From Onchidella celtica (Eukaryota > Mollusca > Gastropoda > Systellommatophora > Onchidiidae): a stretch of DNA of 64,000 nt. Location of the stretch: the NCBI GenBank assembly GCA_963931925.1, contig OZ007569.1:42998521-43062520 (forward strand), written 5' to 3'. Both the position numbers and the translations under genes were made by a program. Below the pieces are notes generated by a model, which saw only the letters and a program-made list of their open reading frames with translations, did no database searches and was not told the origin of the DNA. Positions 36,101-49,300 of the stretch are shown here, piece after piece (the stretch's first letter is position 1; the number at the start of each line of letters is the position of its first letter).

Positions 36101-37316
36101 TTACATAGGCCCTCTTCGCCAACAGATAAACAAGATAACTTTCAGTGTTCAACGCAAAAAATGAACATAAAGACATAAGATAAGATAAGATAAGATAAAT
36201 TTTATTCGTCCTTGTACAAGGAAATTGTTTTGATCATTGAATACATAACAATACAGTTACAGAAATCATGATATATAGCGCTCGCGCACACGCACACACA
36301 CACACTCACATATATGCATATATATATATACACACACACTAGTAAATAAACAAAATTAACAGTGCGCACATTATGCTTCCGTTACTAAAACACATTGACC
36401 TGGCACGCAAGACACAATTCAACTGTACACAGATTACGATCAAGATGACGACATTATTGCAACATCCTAGTTGATGATGGAATAAACGATTTAAAGTAGC
36501 GCTCTGTTTTAGTTTTCTTTGACAACAGCCTTAAACTTCTTACAGATCTTATGTATTCTTTGTTCAGGGGATGTTGGGGGTCATTTATTATATTATTAGC
36601 TTTTTTAATACAAGGACCACTGTACAGCTCATCAAAATATGGCAGATCACAGTTACCAATTTTTGAGGCTTTTTTAAATTAAAATATTGATCTTATTTTT
36701 ATCTTTTTGTAAGACGTTACCTCCCCAACAGACAACTCCATACATTAAAAACCATACATGTCGGCAAATGCAACACATTAAACTCTAATGGCTATTTCTC
36801 AGAGCTGGCAAGACGAGTTTTTACAGTGGAATCCAGCGGAATATGGAGGCATCGAGGAACTGTTCTTATTCCAACACGAAGTATGGAAGCCGGATGTAAT
36901 GTTAGAAAACACGTAAGTTGTTGTCGCGGTTTCTCTCACGTGTGAAAAGAGCTGCAGTTCTCCCCAACGATCATCCATATTATTTTTCTTCCATTTTCAT
37001 GCCAGCACTCTGCATCCTTGAAAGTGAGAGAAAAGGCGAGGCCGTGGCATAAAATTTGCGTGTAAGGTATTTACTTTGGACCAGTTTCAACGAATTATGT
37101 CAGTTAAAAATCGACCAAAATATTTCTCTTATTAAGAGGACCCTGCCTATCTAACTCTCATCAGTTTCTGTCAGTGTTAGCTCTTGTGACTTGTGAACAA
37201 CTTGCGGATCGCAATGCCAGAGAGATGAATGTCAATGATGAAATGTCTATCCTTTGATACTACGCAGTTTGTCAATTTTGAGATGTCTGTCCTTGGTACC
37301 GGTACTTCACGTTTTT

Positions 37317-37354
<38 letters not shown>

Positions 37355-40300
37355 ATGATGGATATTTCGTCAGGTATTTCCCATCGTGTTGTATGTGCAT
37401 TTTTGCCTTTTCGAGAAAATGAGGATTGAAAGTAGGTCGGCAAAGGGGCCAAAAGGCATACAACATATCACAGATACATACCTCGAAAAGTTTTCAACCG
37501 ATTGGAATGACGCTTATACATAGTAAAATGAGGAGAGAGAGAGGCACTTTCAGGGCAAAGCCTCAAAATCTGCAAAATGCTGCATACAACAATTTGGCAA
37601 ATACCCCTCGACTTAACCTTGCCCGTAACAAATATTGCGCTCTGAAGCCGTCTCCCTGTACAGTCCAACATGGCATGGTGAAATATGTTTGATGATATAG
37701 GTAATAATAATACTAATTCATGATGTAAAGTTGGGAATGTGTGCATTGTGACAGGGCCAGGCCTCACCGAGACCTAGGCACCAACCACACGCTGGTGAGT
37801 GTGATGTATACAGGTGTGGTCCATTGGACACCAGGCCTCATCAGTGAGACCAGCTGTATAGTGGACATCACCAAGTATCCTTTTGATATACAAATATGTG
37901 ACGTGCGCTTCCTTGCCTGGATGCGTACCAACTGGTGAGTAAATGTCTCCGCGCCTCATCCTGACTTCATTGGGTTTTTTCGCTTTTCTTCATAACTGGT
38001 CGCGATGTACGGCATTGTTATTGCCATCATCGGAAAAGATCCCACATGATGGGGATAGATTTGCGGGGATAGTCGAGGATACCACACCAGCGGTCCAACA
38101 CTCGTCTTCTGTGTGGCCCCATTATGCTGTAGACCCCCTCGAGGTCACTCCTTGCCGCCGGTGAAGGGGCTTTAGTAACACCACCAGGGGTGTGAAACCA
38201 ATGTGACCGAGCCATCTCGCCGAGCATGAACAAATTCTGTCCTAGCAAAATAAGTTGAAGACGGAGGTATCTGGCCAGAGTAGGGCGCCTAAACTAGATA
38301 CCACGCACCCTTTTCACTATTATGTCTAAGTCTGCAGTTAATTATCGTCATGGTGCCCGCCCTGTGAAGTCCCCCCAGGCAGCGGCAGTGCCGGGGCCCC
38401 CAGCCTCGAAGTGGCCCACCCAAGCTACTGGAGGTCCCTCTCGACTGCCCCGGGGAGCCGGGGGGCAGGAGAGAAATGCTACTGGCCAAACCATCAAGGA
38501 TAAGGAAAACCATCAGAGACCAAAGGAGCAACCTTTAAAGATAATGCACTGGAATGCTGAAGGAATCAACAGTAAGAAAGACGGATACAGCAAGAAGTTA
38601 GAGCTAGAAAACATCCTTTTTGAAGAGAAAGTAAGTATCTGCTGCATCCAAGAAGCCCACCTCAGCAAAGACGTTGCTTTCAAGGTAAGAGGATACCAGT
38701 GCTTTAGAAACGACCGGACAGACAGAAGGAAAGGAGGAATTTTAACCTTGGTGAGAAACAACATCAGAGCAAGCCAAATTCAAGTACTAATGGAAGGAGC
38801 AGAATATCATCTACTACACATCAGAACAGATCAGACGGAATTCCACATCCTCAATTATTACTGCCCAAACGACCGATCCATGTCCCTGGATACAATTCCC
38901 TTTAGAGGTAGGCTAATAGCATGTGGAGACTTCAACAGCCACTCCCAAACCTGGGGCTATGATCACATGGACAAGAGAGGTGAGGAGGTTGAAAGATGGC
39001 AGGATGAGTTAGGACTGCTTCTCATAAATCAGCCCATAGACCCACCTACATTTTACTCAAGATGCTGGCACACCACCTCAACACCGGATATACCCTTCTA
39101 TACACCAGACCTGGACTGGAAGATCAAAAGGACTGTGGGGAAACAACTTTTCATCATGGTGGAAAACGAGCTAATAAAGAGCAGCAGCACCCTTGCCAGA
39201 TGGAACTACACGAAGGCCAATTGGATGATGTTCAGACACAGAACAAGCGTGCTTGCCACAAGTATAATTTCAATAGGAAAAAACATCAACACCATTGGGT
39301 ATGTCAATTTAACTTGTTGCAGGTTTTAACTTGCGGTTGCTGATTGGCAGTTAAACCAAAAAAAAAAAAAAAATCAAACTAGAAATAGGCAGTGGTACTA
39401 GAGGAGCTATGAAAACTGCTGTGGAGGAAGTAAAACAGCTGAGACAGAATGCCATAGATGTAGATAATTAGAAAGCAAACCCAATCAAAATAGAAAACTT
39501 TCGAATTCCTCTTCCCTCCTGCCCAGAAAATACATTGATAACTCTGTCCCCCACTCAGCATGATGAGTTGTTAAACGTGTACAGACTCATAGACTCCTCC
39601 CCCCCCCTCTCCCACTGACGACCTGAAACAATAAAAACAAATTAAGGCTGAAAACCAAGACCACACACACAGACAACTGAGATAAGAGTTTAACTCATGT
39701 ATTCTTCAAGCTGCCAAGGTAACAATACCTCGTGGAGCACGAAAGAACTACAAACCATACTGGAACAAGGATCTTGACGAACTCCATCAAGAAGTAGAAA
39801 AGGCACGAATACAGGCTGAAAACAACCCAGGACTATAGCATCACAATGCCCTCCAGCAAGCCAAGGCAAGATTTCAAAGAGGAAAGCTTCAGGCACGACG
39901 CAAGAGCTGGAAAGGGAAAACAGCCTCCCTCAACTTTGAAAAAGGCGACAGGAAACTATGGAACCTGGTTAAAGCTTTAAATGATGAAGGAACAGATGGT
40001 AACATCCGAGTCACTTTGCAAGAGAATGGCAAGACCCTAACCAAGAAAACAGCATCGAATGTTTTTGCAGATATGTTTGCTAAGGACTGTAACATAGAGG
40101 TAAGTACAAGCAAGTTAAAGGAAGCAAGAAGTGACAGGGGCCCGGAGAGAAACGAAGGAAACCAGCCAGAAGTCATGAACACAAAGATCACACGACAAGA
40201 ACTAGACTTTGCCATTAGTAAACTAAAACTGCGGAAGTCACCAGGTGCAGACGGAATAACAAATGAGATGATCAAGAAACTCGGATCCGGAGCTCTGAAT

Positions 40301-43300
40301 AAATTACTAGAGATCTTCAACATCAGCTGGAAAACTGGAGAAGTACCACAGATCTGGCGAGAAGCAATCATGATCTCAATACCCAAAAATGGAAAGGACA
40401 AAGGAACAGCAAGAAACTATCGACCAATAAGCTTGACAAGCTGTCTCTGCAAGACCATGGAATGGATCGTCAACCACAGAATGAAGTGGTACCTGGAGAG
40501 CAACCACCTACTGGCTGATCAGCAAGCAGGGTTCCGTCAATGCTATTCCACAGAGGATCAAGCAACCTATCTGTCACAGGACATTGAAGATGCCTTCCAG
40601 GACAAGAAACAAGTATTAGCAGTGTGGGTCGACCTTGGAAAGGCCTTTGACAAAGTCTGGAAAGATGGACTACTCAGGAAGCTGCGAGACAACAACGTGA
40701 CTGGGAGCATGTGCAAGTGGACCAAGAGCCCAGCTGGATGGATGTCAAAGCAAGAAGGTACTGCTGAGACACGGTGTGCCACAGGAAGGAGTAATATCAC
40801 CCACCTTATTCCTGATCTTCATAAATGATCTAGTTCAAGAACTACTCTAGCTGGATGGATGTCAAAGCAAGAAGGTACTGCTGAGACACGGTGTGCCACA
40901 GGGAGGAGTAATCTCACCCACAATATTCCTGATCTTCATAAATGATCTAGTTCAAGAACTACCCTGCAGGATACGTACAGCTCTATATGCAGATGACCTA
41001 GTTATGTGGTGTACTGAAGAACATGCCACAGTTGCCACAAGAAGACTACAAAGAGCCGTTGACATCCTCTCAGCATGGACGGATAAGTGGTGTGTTACAG
41101 TCAACGAAGAGAAGTCGTCCACCACTCTTTTCACCCCATCTCCAAAACAGACTGTTGGAGCCACCAAGCTCAATTTGACATCATTCAAGGAAGACAAAGT
41201 ACCAACCTATCTAAGAGTCACATTCGACACCAGGCTCTCATGGAGGAATCACATCGAGAGGGGAGAGACAAAAGCTAGAAGAAACCTAGCCTTATTGAGG
41301 AAACTGAACGGCACATCATGGGGAGCAACAGAAATAATTCTCAAGAATGTATATCGGCAAGGGATTCGCCCTCACCTCGAATATGGTGGAGTTCAGCATC
41401 CAACTCAACCCTTCAGATGTTAGACAAAGTTCAGAACCAGGCCCTGCGCATCATCACAGGAGCAATGAAGTCAACACCCATTGTGGAGATGGAGAAGATC
41501 ACCCAGATAGCAACACTTGCAGAACGAAGAGAAACCAAGGTGGCAATCCAGACAGAGAAATTCAACAGCATAGAGGATCACCCAATGAAAGAGAAGCTAG
41601 GAGACCTGGCAAGGGGAAGACTGAAACGTACGAGCTTTATTCACAAGGCAAAGCGAATAAGAAGACAGCTATCACACCTTCCCCAGATACTGACATCTGT
41701 ACTTGAACAGGCCCCTTGGACGGAGGAGAAAGAGACCCAAGTTCAGATATACACAGACGCTGATGGTGTCTTCAACAAGGGAGTACAAAGTGAAGTAGAA
41801 AGAAGAACTGCTGTACTCAGCCTACTTGATGACAAGTATCCAAGTGAATCATGGATTCGAGTCTACACAGATGGCTCTGCTGAGAATGCTGTAACAAACG
41901 GAGGTGCCGGAGTGTATATAGAGTATCCAGACACGACAAGAAAGGCAATTAGCATGCCAACCGGAACCTTCTGCAATAATTACGGATCAGAAGCAAAAGC
42001 CCTTATGACAGCTGCCACAGAGCTTCAACTAGAGGACAGCAGCATCGTGTTCCTCACAGATGCAAGATCAGTCCTTGAGGCCCTTCAAGCTGGCAAGCTC
42101 AACGACCTGAAGAAATGTTTTACACACCTTGGAAATAGAAGCAGGATAGTCCTACAGTGGATACCATCACATTGTGGAGTCCCAGGCAATGAGAAGGCAG
42201 ACCAACTGGCCAAGGAGGGCTCCGGCCTGGAGCAGCCACAGTGCCCCTTAAACTACTATGAGGAGAAAAACCTCATCAAAAACAGCAGACGGCAGCAAAC
42301 AAACCAACAGGATAAATATCATCTCCTGAACAGAGAGGATCAAGTAATATTGTTCAGAATAAGAACTGGCCGCAATAGGCTCCACCACCATATGTTCACC
42401 AATTTTAAAATAGGAACAGCTGCCATATGTGAGTGCAGCCAGTCTCCTCAAAACACGGAGCATGTATTGCAGAACTGCACACCCTTCTCAGCACTACGAG
42501 AAACGTATTGGCCCCAACCCACCGACCTGAATATCAAACTCCATGGTGCTCTGCCAGAGCTGCAGAAAACCGTGGATTTTCTTAAAAGAACAAATTTGCA
42601 GATTTAGATTGGTGAACGAAAGAAGAAGAAGAAGATTTATGCTGTAGAGATACGTACACTCCCCCTCCCCCAGGCGCTGTTCATAAAAACTTGCTTGTCC
42701 TGGATCTCGTAAAATTCATTCTTTAAACAATTCTTCCTTTTGCAATTAATGGTCAGTTTTGTTTGTGAATTGAACCTCTAAAGGACAATGCGCTCCCAAC
42801 TTTTACAAACATCCAAATGTTTGATGCACAGTAAACGTCTAGTTTCCAAATGCCTACTGTATAACTTCCAGTTTTCATTTAATCATGCAAATAGCACACC
42901 CAACTGGTGCACTGGAAAACGAAGACTGCTGTCAATGATTACGAGGAGGTCTTTCAATAAGTAGTGCAAGATAGCATACACATTTTTGCCCGTGTCTCCT
43001 ACATAGAGAATGTCACCGTCGTGTTGCAGAGGGTCGCTGTTAAATGCAAGTGATTATTTATATTCTCACACTATAACGTAAGTGGAAGTCATGCTTGGCA
43101 ATGCAGCGCAACACAATTCATGGCATACTGCACTTTGATCTCAGGATCTTGAAGGTTAAGGCAGGTTAACCCATGTATATGTATTTCATATAAATCTAAT
43201 GGCTGTCATAAATTATGATGCATGCCTAAAAAAAGGGACGATACCCACATCGAAACCAAAACAAAAACAAAAACAACAACAACAAATAAATCATAGATAT

Positions 43301-46300
43301 AAGTACATTTCCTCAGTGAAACTGCAGAAGTCTTCGGGCAAACCTCCCTGAATTCTGAACTGCAGCTACTGATGGTCAAACATCAGCCTGCTCCAGTCCG
43401 CCTCCAAGATATGAAACTACCACCAAATACCCCACTCACTATCAGAAACAACGCAGCCTACCACTGCCATCCCCGAAGTACCGACGGGCTAAGCGGTGGA
43501 ACCTCATAGATTAGAGAGTCCCATAAGGACCGATCCAGACAACTACTAACTTTCAGTCTGTAGCTGTAAGGCTCACAGCTGGTGAACCTCCCACGCTATG
43601 CTCTATAGCCCGTCCACTACCTCTTCTCTTCTCTGACTTTATCGAACAATTCCCTCTCCATATTATTATCATTATAGGAGATTGCAACGCACAAAGTCCC
43701 ATCTCGGGTTAAGTCGTAGGGAAGCTCCTTTCGGAGAGAGACATCTTCCTGGACAACGATAAAACCTTAAACTATCTACATCCACCCACAGGCACACGAA
43801 CTAAGATAAACTTCACACCACTCCATCTGTCACTCTCGCCGGATAACTCTTGGTTTGTCCTGAGCAATCGACATGGATCAAACTATTATTTAATTTGCCC
43901 CCCCCCCCACCAAACCCCCCTCTCTCTCTTTAAGCCTCTTGATTCCTTGAGGAACATAGGGTCGCAACAACACTCCTCCAACGCACGCGGTTCTGGCAGG
44001 TCCTCATTAGCTCGGTCCACGTCATTCCGGCTGCCTTCACCTCAGCATCGATACTCCTGCGCCGTCTGTTTTGGTTGACCCACTTTCCGCTTTCCTTGTG
44101 GGTTCCGGGGCCGGTGTGGAGGATGTTTCTGAGACATCGATTAGTGAATGTCTGCAGCTTTTTGGTGTTGATTTTTGTCCCTCGTCATGTTTCGGAACAA
44201 TATAGTAGGACAACTCAACCCCAAACCAACCACAATCAGCAGTCCAGCGGACTCGTGGAACCTTGCTCGGGCTAACCGGGCAGAGTGCCATCTAAAGTGC
44301 GCAAGGTCAACTGTATAATTATTCCTACCGCTGTGAATACGGTCGGGCAATTCCATGAGCTTCACCTGAAAGTTGCTGTGACCCGTGTCCCCAAGGCCTG
44401 TGCAGTTCCACGAAAAGACAAATCCTGGGTCATGGAGAATTGTAAGCGAGCCATTGAGGTCATACTCACCTCATACACTGATTTTTTTTATCCCCTCCCC
44501 TACCCACATCATACGCTATGATATTCCCTTGGTCAGACATCTAAATCTGTCCCTAATTGTGGTGGACAAATAATGTGTAACTTAATGCACTTTTTCCGTT
44601 CCCCAAAACAAGACAGTTTGACACTGAAAATTACCACCAACAAATTTAATTCATAGAATGGATGAAAGTGCATGGAATAGCAATAGACACAAATGTGACC
44701 CACAATAATCATTTACACGTATTTTGTGCTGAACCGTATCAGAATAAACACAGCCAGTCTGAGGACTACCAAGGTTGAGAACGTATTCAATTTGACCTAC
44801 AAAATAGTTCATATAACAACTACTGAATTTCAGTGTTTCTGAGTAATCTTCGTTTGCACTGAATTTCTCCAGGACAGTTAGTGTTGTGCCGGAAACCGCG
44901 GCTGTCAATGTGGATGATCTGATGCCTAATGGAGAATGGGATATTACATCTACAAGTGCGCAAGAAACCCATTATCCTTCTACCTATAGGTATGTTATCC
45001 ATCGATTGCAGGTCTTTGTTTAGGGAGGTTCACTGCTCTTGGCATTTACGCCTCGCCTTTCTCTCTCTTGCTTAGTTTTCCTATTATTTCTTCTGTTTTT
45101 AGTCATTTCTTGCCCTTCTTCTGCCAGGTCACCTGCTTCCCTTTCTTCCTGTTCTTCCACATTGCTTTTCCTTTCCCCTGTTTTTCTTCATTTTCTTCTT
45201 CCTGGCCCTCAAAAGGGCTGTTTGGTCAGGCGCCTAAAAGGTTAGATTAAGACAGAGCAGAGGAGTTCCTACTGGGGAAGGTTTGGGACAGGGGTTATGG
45301 GTTCATTTTATCCAGACTCGTTCCCGAATTGTAAGTGTCCTGTCGCCGGAGCGAGAGTTTGACTCAGGGTTGAGGTGGGACATGGCAGTGAGTCATGGTT
45401 TAGACGGCCAGTGCAGCGTGCCTGTGGCGCTAGACGAGGTGGGGGAGGGGGAATCGGTGCAGAAGTAGGTTGGGGAGATAAAGATGTGGTGTGTGATGTG
45501 GTTTCTGGCTGGCGGCGGGGGAGGGGGGGGAGATCAGTTCCGTTCTGGGACGCCTCTGGCAGTCCTTTCTGTCATGTGTTATTCGCCGTCATGACGTATT
45601 TTTTTTTTTTTTTTAGTTTACTTTCTGTTTCCTTCGACGTTTTTATGCAAGTAGTGTAAGGACCTCCTATGATTGCTAACAAATGCCGGTGCGAAAGCTC
45701 TGTTCCAGAGAGTCTTGCCTGGGACTTGAAGCCAGCGAGATGGAAACAGTGGAGAGAATTTAGGGGAAAGGAGACACATAAAGGGGCGGGACAAACCTAG
45801 AAAAAAAATTCGAATATCAAAGAGAGGAAAAGAGTGAGAGAAAGTCCGAAAGGAGGGAATAACTTGTGCCGGTATGTAAGTGTCATCTAAACCCGCTGGG
45901 ATTTAAGAGTCATATAAACCCGCTGGGATTTAAGTGTCATATAAACCCGCTGGGATTTGAGTGTCATATAAACCCGCTGGGATTTAAGTGTCATATAAAC
46001 CCGCTGGGATTTAAGTGTCATATAAACCCGCTGGGATTTAAGTGTCATATAAACCCGCTGGGATTTAAGTGCCATATAAACCCGCTGGGATTTAAGTGTC
46101 ATATAAACCCGCTGGGATTTAAGTGTCATATAAACCCGCTGGGATTTAAGTGTCATATAAACCCGCTGGGATTTAAGTGTCATATAAACCCGCTGGGATT
46201 TAAGTGTCATATAAACCCGCTGGGATTTAAGTGTCACATAAACCCGCTGGGATTTAAGTGTCATATAAACCCGCTGGGATTTAAGTGTCATATAAACCCG

Positions 46301-49300
46301 CTGGGATTTAAGTGTCATATAAACCCGCTGGGATTTAAGTGTCATATAAACCCGCTGGGATTTAAGTGTCATATAAACCCGCTGGGATTTAAGTGTCATA
46401 TAAACCCGCTGGGATTTATGTGTCATATAAACCCACTGGCATTTAAGTGTCATATAAACCCACTGGGATTTAAATGTCATATAAACCCGCTGGCATTTAA
46501 GTGTCATGTAATCCCATAGGTCTTTAAGTATCATAAAAATCCACAGGTATTTGAGTGTTATATAAACCTACTGGTATCCAAGTGTCATATAAACCCACGT
46601 GTATTTAAGAGTCATGTAAACCCCCTGGTCTCTAAGTGTCATACAAATTTACTGGTATTTAAGTGTCATGTAAACCCACTGGTATTTAAGAGTCATATAA
46701 ATCCACACTAACCTGCTGGACAGGCCCGCGATTTTTAGCAAAGCTCGAAAAGAATCGAGCACTAGAAAAGTCAGTTTCAACCCGTCATTATTACCGATGC
46801 GCTTTGTTACCCAAACATGTCTCCTCAGAAAAGGAGCGGAACACAGAGGTGTGTCGTTTGTCCTCCACTTGTATCGGAAACGATTCTTCCACATTCCTGC
46901 TACTATAATCCCTGTGATGTTGCTGTCTACTCTGAAATGCTTAGTGTTCATTCTACCTCCAGACTGTGGAGAGCGGATGGGAGTAATTACCACCCTTTTG
47001 CTAGAGTTTACTATTTATCTCAGCATCGTCACTGATACAGTACCGGCGACATCAGACCACATTTGTATTTTCAGTAAGTTCCTTTCGTAGACAACATTTC
47101 TGTACTGAGCTGTCATTTCACCTGATTTTTGTGTATTTTTTTACAGAAATTGGAAACTTGATATTAAATACTATTAGGCATGACTCACTGAAAGTTTGTT
47201 TTATGTCTTTTTTTTTTTTAATTTGCCTAATTTCCAGCAAACTGATTTGACATTCTCATATTCTAAATGTAAATCAGCAAAAGGTCATTCTTTTAGTCTT
47301 GGGATAAGGTGAAATAATGCAAAGCTAAGCCGCTACTAGCGATAAAAGTTTAAGTCTGAATTTGCATACAATGGTCCCTATTTTTCATTGTTTCAATGTA
47401 TTTTTATCAGAGGATCAAACAGCTGATACAGTATTGAAGCTGTCTTTTAAAAACCTCATTCAATCGGAAAGGTCTTGCTATAAACGACAGATCATTTCGA
47501 TTCTGTGAATAATTGGTATTGGCTTTGTTTTATTATAATTCCGTGCATATTTTTCTCTAGCCATCTACCTTGCCGTATTGCTGGGTCTGAGTACGACTTC
47601 TGTGGTTTGTGCAGGGGTCGTACTCAACGTCCATTTCCGTGATCCTGACCAGCCGATACCCCAGTGCTTGATCTCATTCTTTGGCCGCATGTACCAAGGC
47701 GAGGACGAAACTGACTCAAGAAAGGGGTAAGACATGAGTACAGTGCAGGGCGTTTAGTCCACCACACTATCCACACACTCTCGAGCCAGACACTGTTTAA
47801 AGTATTTTGGGGGCTCAACAGTACCAATATCTAATCACCTCCTAAAAATATTGTACACACGTGTGTTTACGTTGTTTTTCCGACAAAAATATTGATTAAA
47901 TAGGGTACTAAAAATATGTCATTAGTGTCCGGTTAAATTTCACTCAAAACTTAAATCCACTGAGCACTTGTTCTGTGTTATACATCTATATTATGTTCAT
48001 ATAACTATTATAAGGTATGGTAAGAATTAATTTTTTTTTAAAACTCCAAATTTTGACATCATATTCTTTGAATTCTTTTCATCATCGTAAAGAAATCAGA
48101 TTTCAAAGGAAGATACCGTAGGGTATTTTCCATATTGTTGTTTGTGCATTTTTGTCTTTTCGAGAAAATGAGGATCGAAACTTGGACGAGTTGTGTAAAA
48201 TCAGAGGATAGCATTATGTCACAAAGACATACCTAGATTGGAATGACATTTACACGTTAGGAATTTAGAAGTGAGAAAACCATTTTCATGACCGAAATTC
48301 AAAATCCGCAAAATGTCGCATATAACAATATGGCCGATATACCATGATACTTTTCTAGTTTTGTTTTTTTTTTCATGGGAGGAGTGTGCTCAATTTTATT
48401 CTTGCGGCTCTTTTCGGTTAGCTTAAATTTTAGGAATTTACGTTTATCTCCGGGATCCGCAGTAGGTAGACTGGCAGGCAGGATAGACAGATGAGTAGGC
48501 GGGTAGGCAGGTAAACGGACTGATGTGGGTAGGTGGATGACAGAATGGATTTAGATGTGGCTTCTGTTCTCAGAAGCGAGGGCTTCTCGAGATGCAAGTC
48601 TACATGTACAGGCGGCCATCCAATATCATAATCGTGCATTTAAAGCATTATACCCAGCCACCATCTGCCCAGCTATCCAGCCATCCACTCAGTGACATAC
48701 TCTGGTCTATATGCAGGCAACCCTCAGCTTGGAGAAAGAGCACACCGCATGACAATATGGAAACGTCAGACATTGATCCAAACAACAAACAACTATTAGT
48801 GTTACAGTCCCCGGGGGAATAAATGACCTAAGATTTTTCAAGTTAACTTTTCCCTTGGGTAAATTTGTGTATTACATCCAATTTGGCATGGCTATCCAAG
48901 CCCGTTTGTCCTGACAAAAAATGTTTTCGCGTGTAAATTGCCAAAATAGATAAAGAGACTGTTTTAAAATCAAATATTCAAATCGGTAATAGGTGATTTG
49001 TGGGAACATTTGGAATTTTTCTGCACACATTATGAGGGTGAAATATACAAATACATATTTTTTTTTTTACTATAGGAGTTACATCGTGTAAACGCAAGAA
49101 AAACAAAAGACAAGATGTTTTGGTTTTGGTATACGATGTTCGCAGTGCATGATAAAAATATATTGCACCCTCATAGAAACTTTTGGCGGAGACACTGGGA
49201 ATGTGCATAACCAATATTCATTGTACTAAAACTCCTGGTGTTCACGAAAATCACCTGTTATCGATTCTGATACATGATTACAAAGCAATCTCCTCGCCCC

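Larger units (their letters stand above)
38120..42640 (+). mobile_element. I/Nimb-like LINE, decayed (EN-RT-RNase H)
   Basis: A non-LTR retrotransposon in the sense orientation inside a receptor intron. Order: a 5' leader, an APE-type endonuclease (38322-39290), reverse transcriptase (39690-41420), RNase H (41318-42607) and a short 3' end with a GAA-repeat tail (42619-42637). The EN-RT-RNase H order with C-terminal RNase H points to the I/Nimb group of LINEs. The left boundary is approximate. It is broken by a repeat insertion, a tandem duplication, stops and frameshifts. Confidence 0.85.

Noticed and set aside
37943-38164. Read-through extension of the Cys-loop exon
   Set aside because: A canonical GTGAGT donor follows the Trp codon in the right phase, and the next receptor exon at 44873 continues it perfectly.
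45866-46534. Long repetitive open frames on both strands (CHINPLGFK and RVYMTLKSQ units) as protein genes
   Set aside because: They are produced by a 27-bp tandem repeat whose length is a multiple of three, sit inside an intron of the receptor gene, and have no start context or non-repeat domain.
45876-46708. CRISPR-like array
   Set aside because: The units are contiguous with no unique spacers, and the DNA is eukaryotic.
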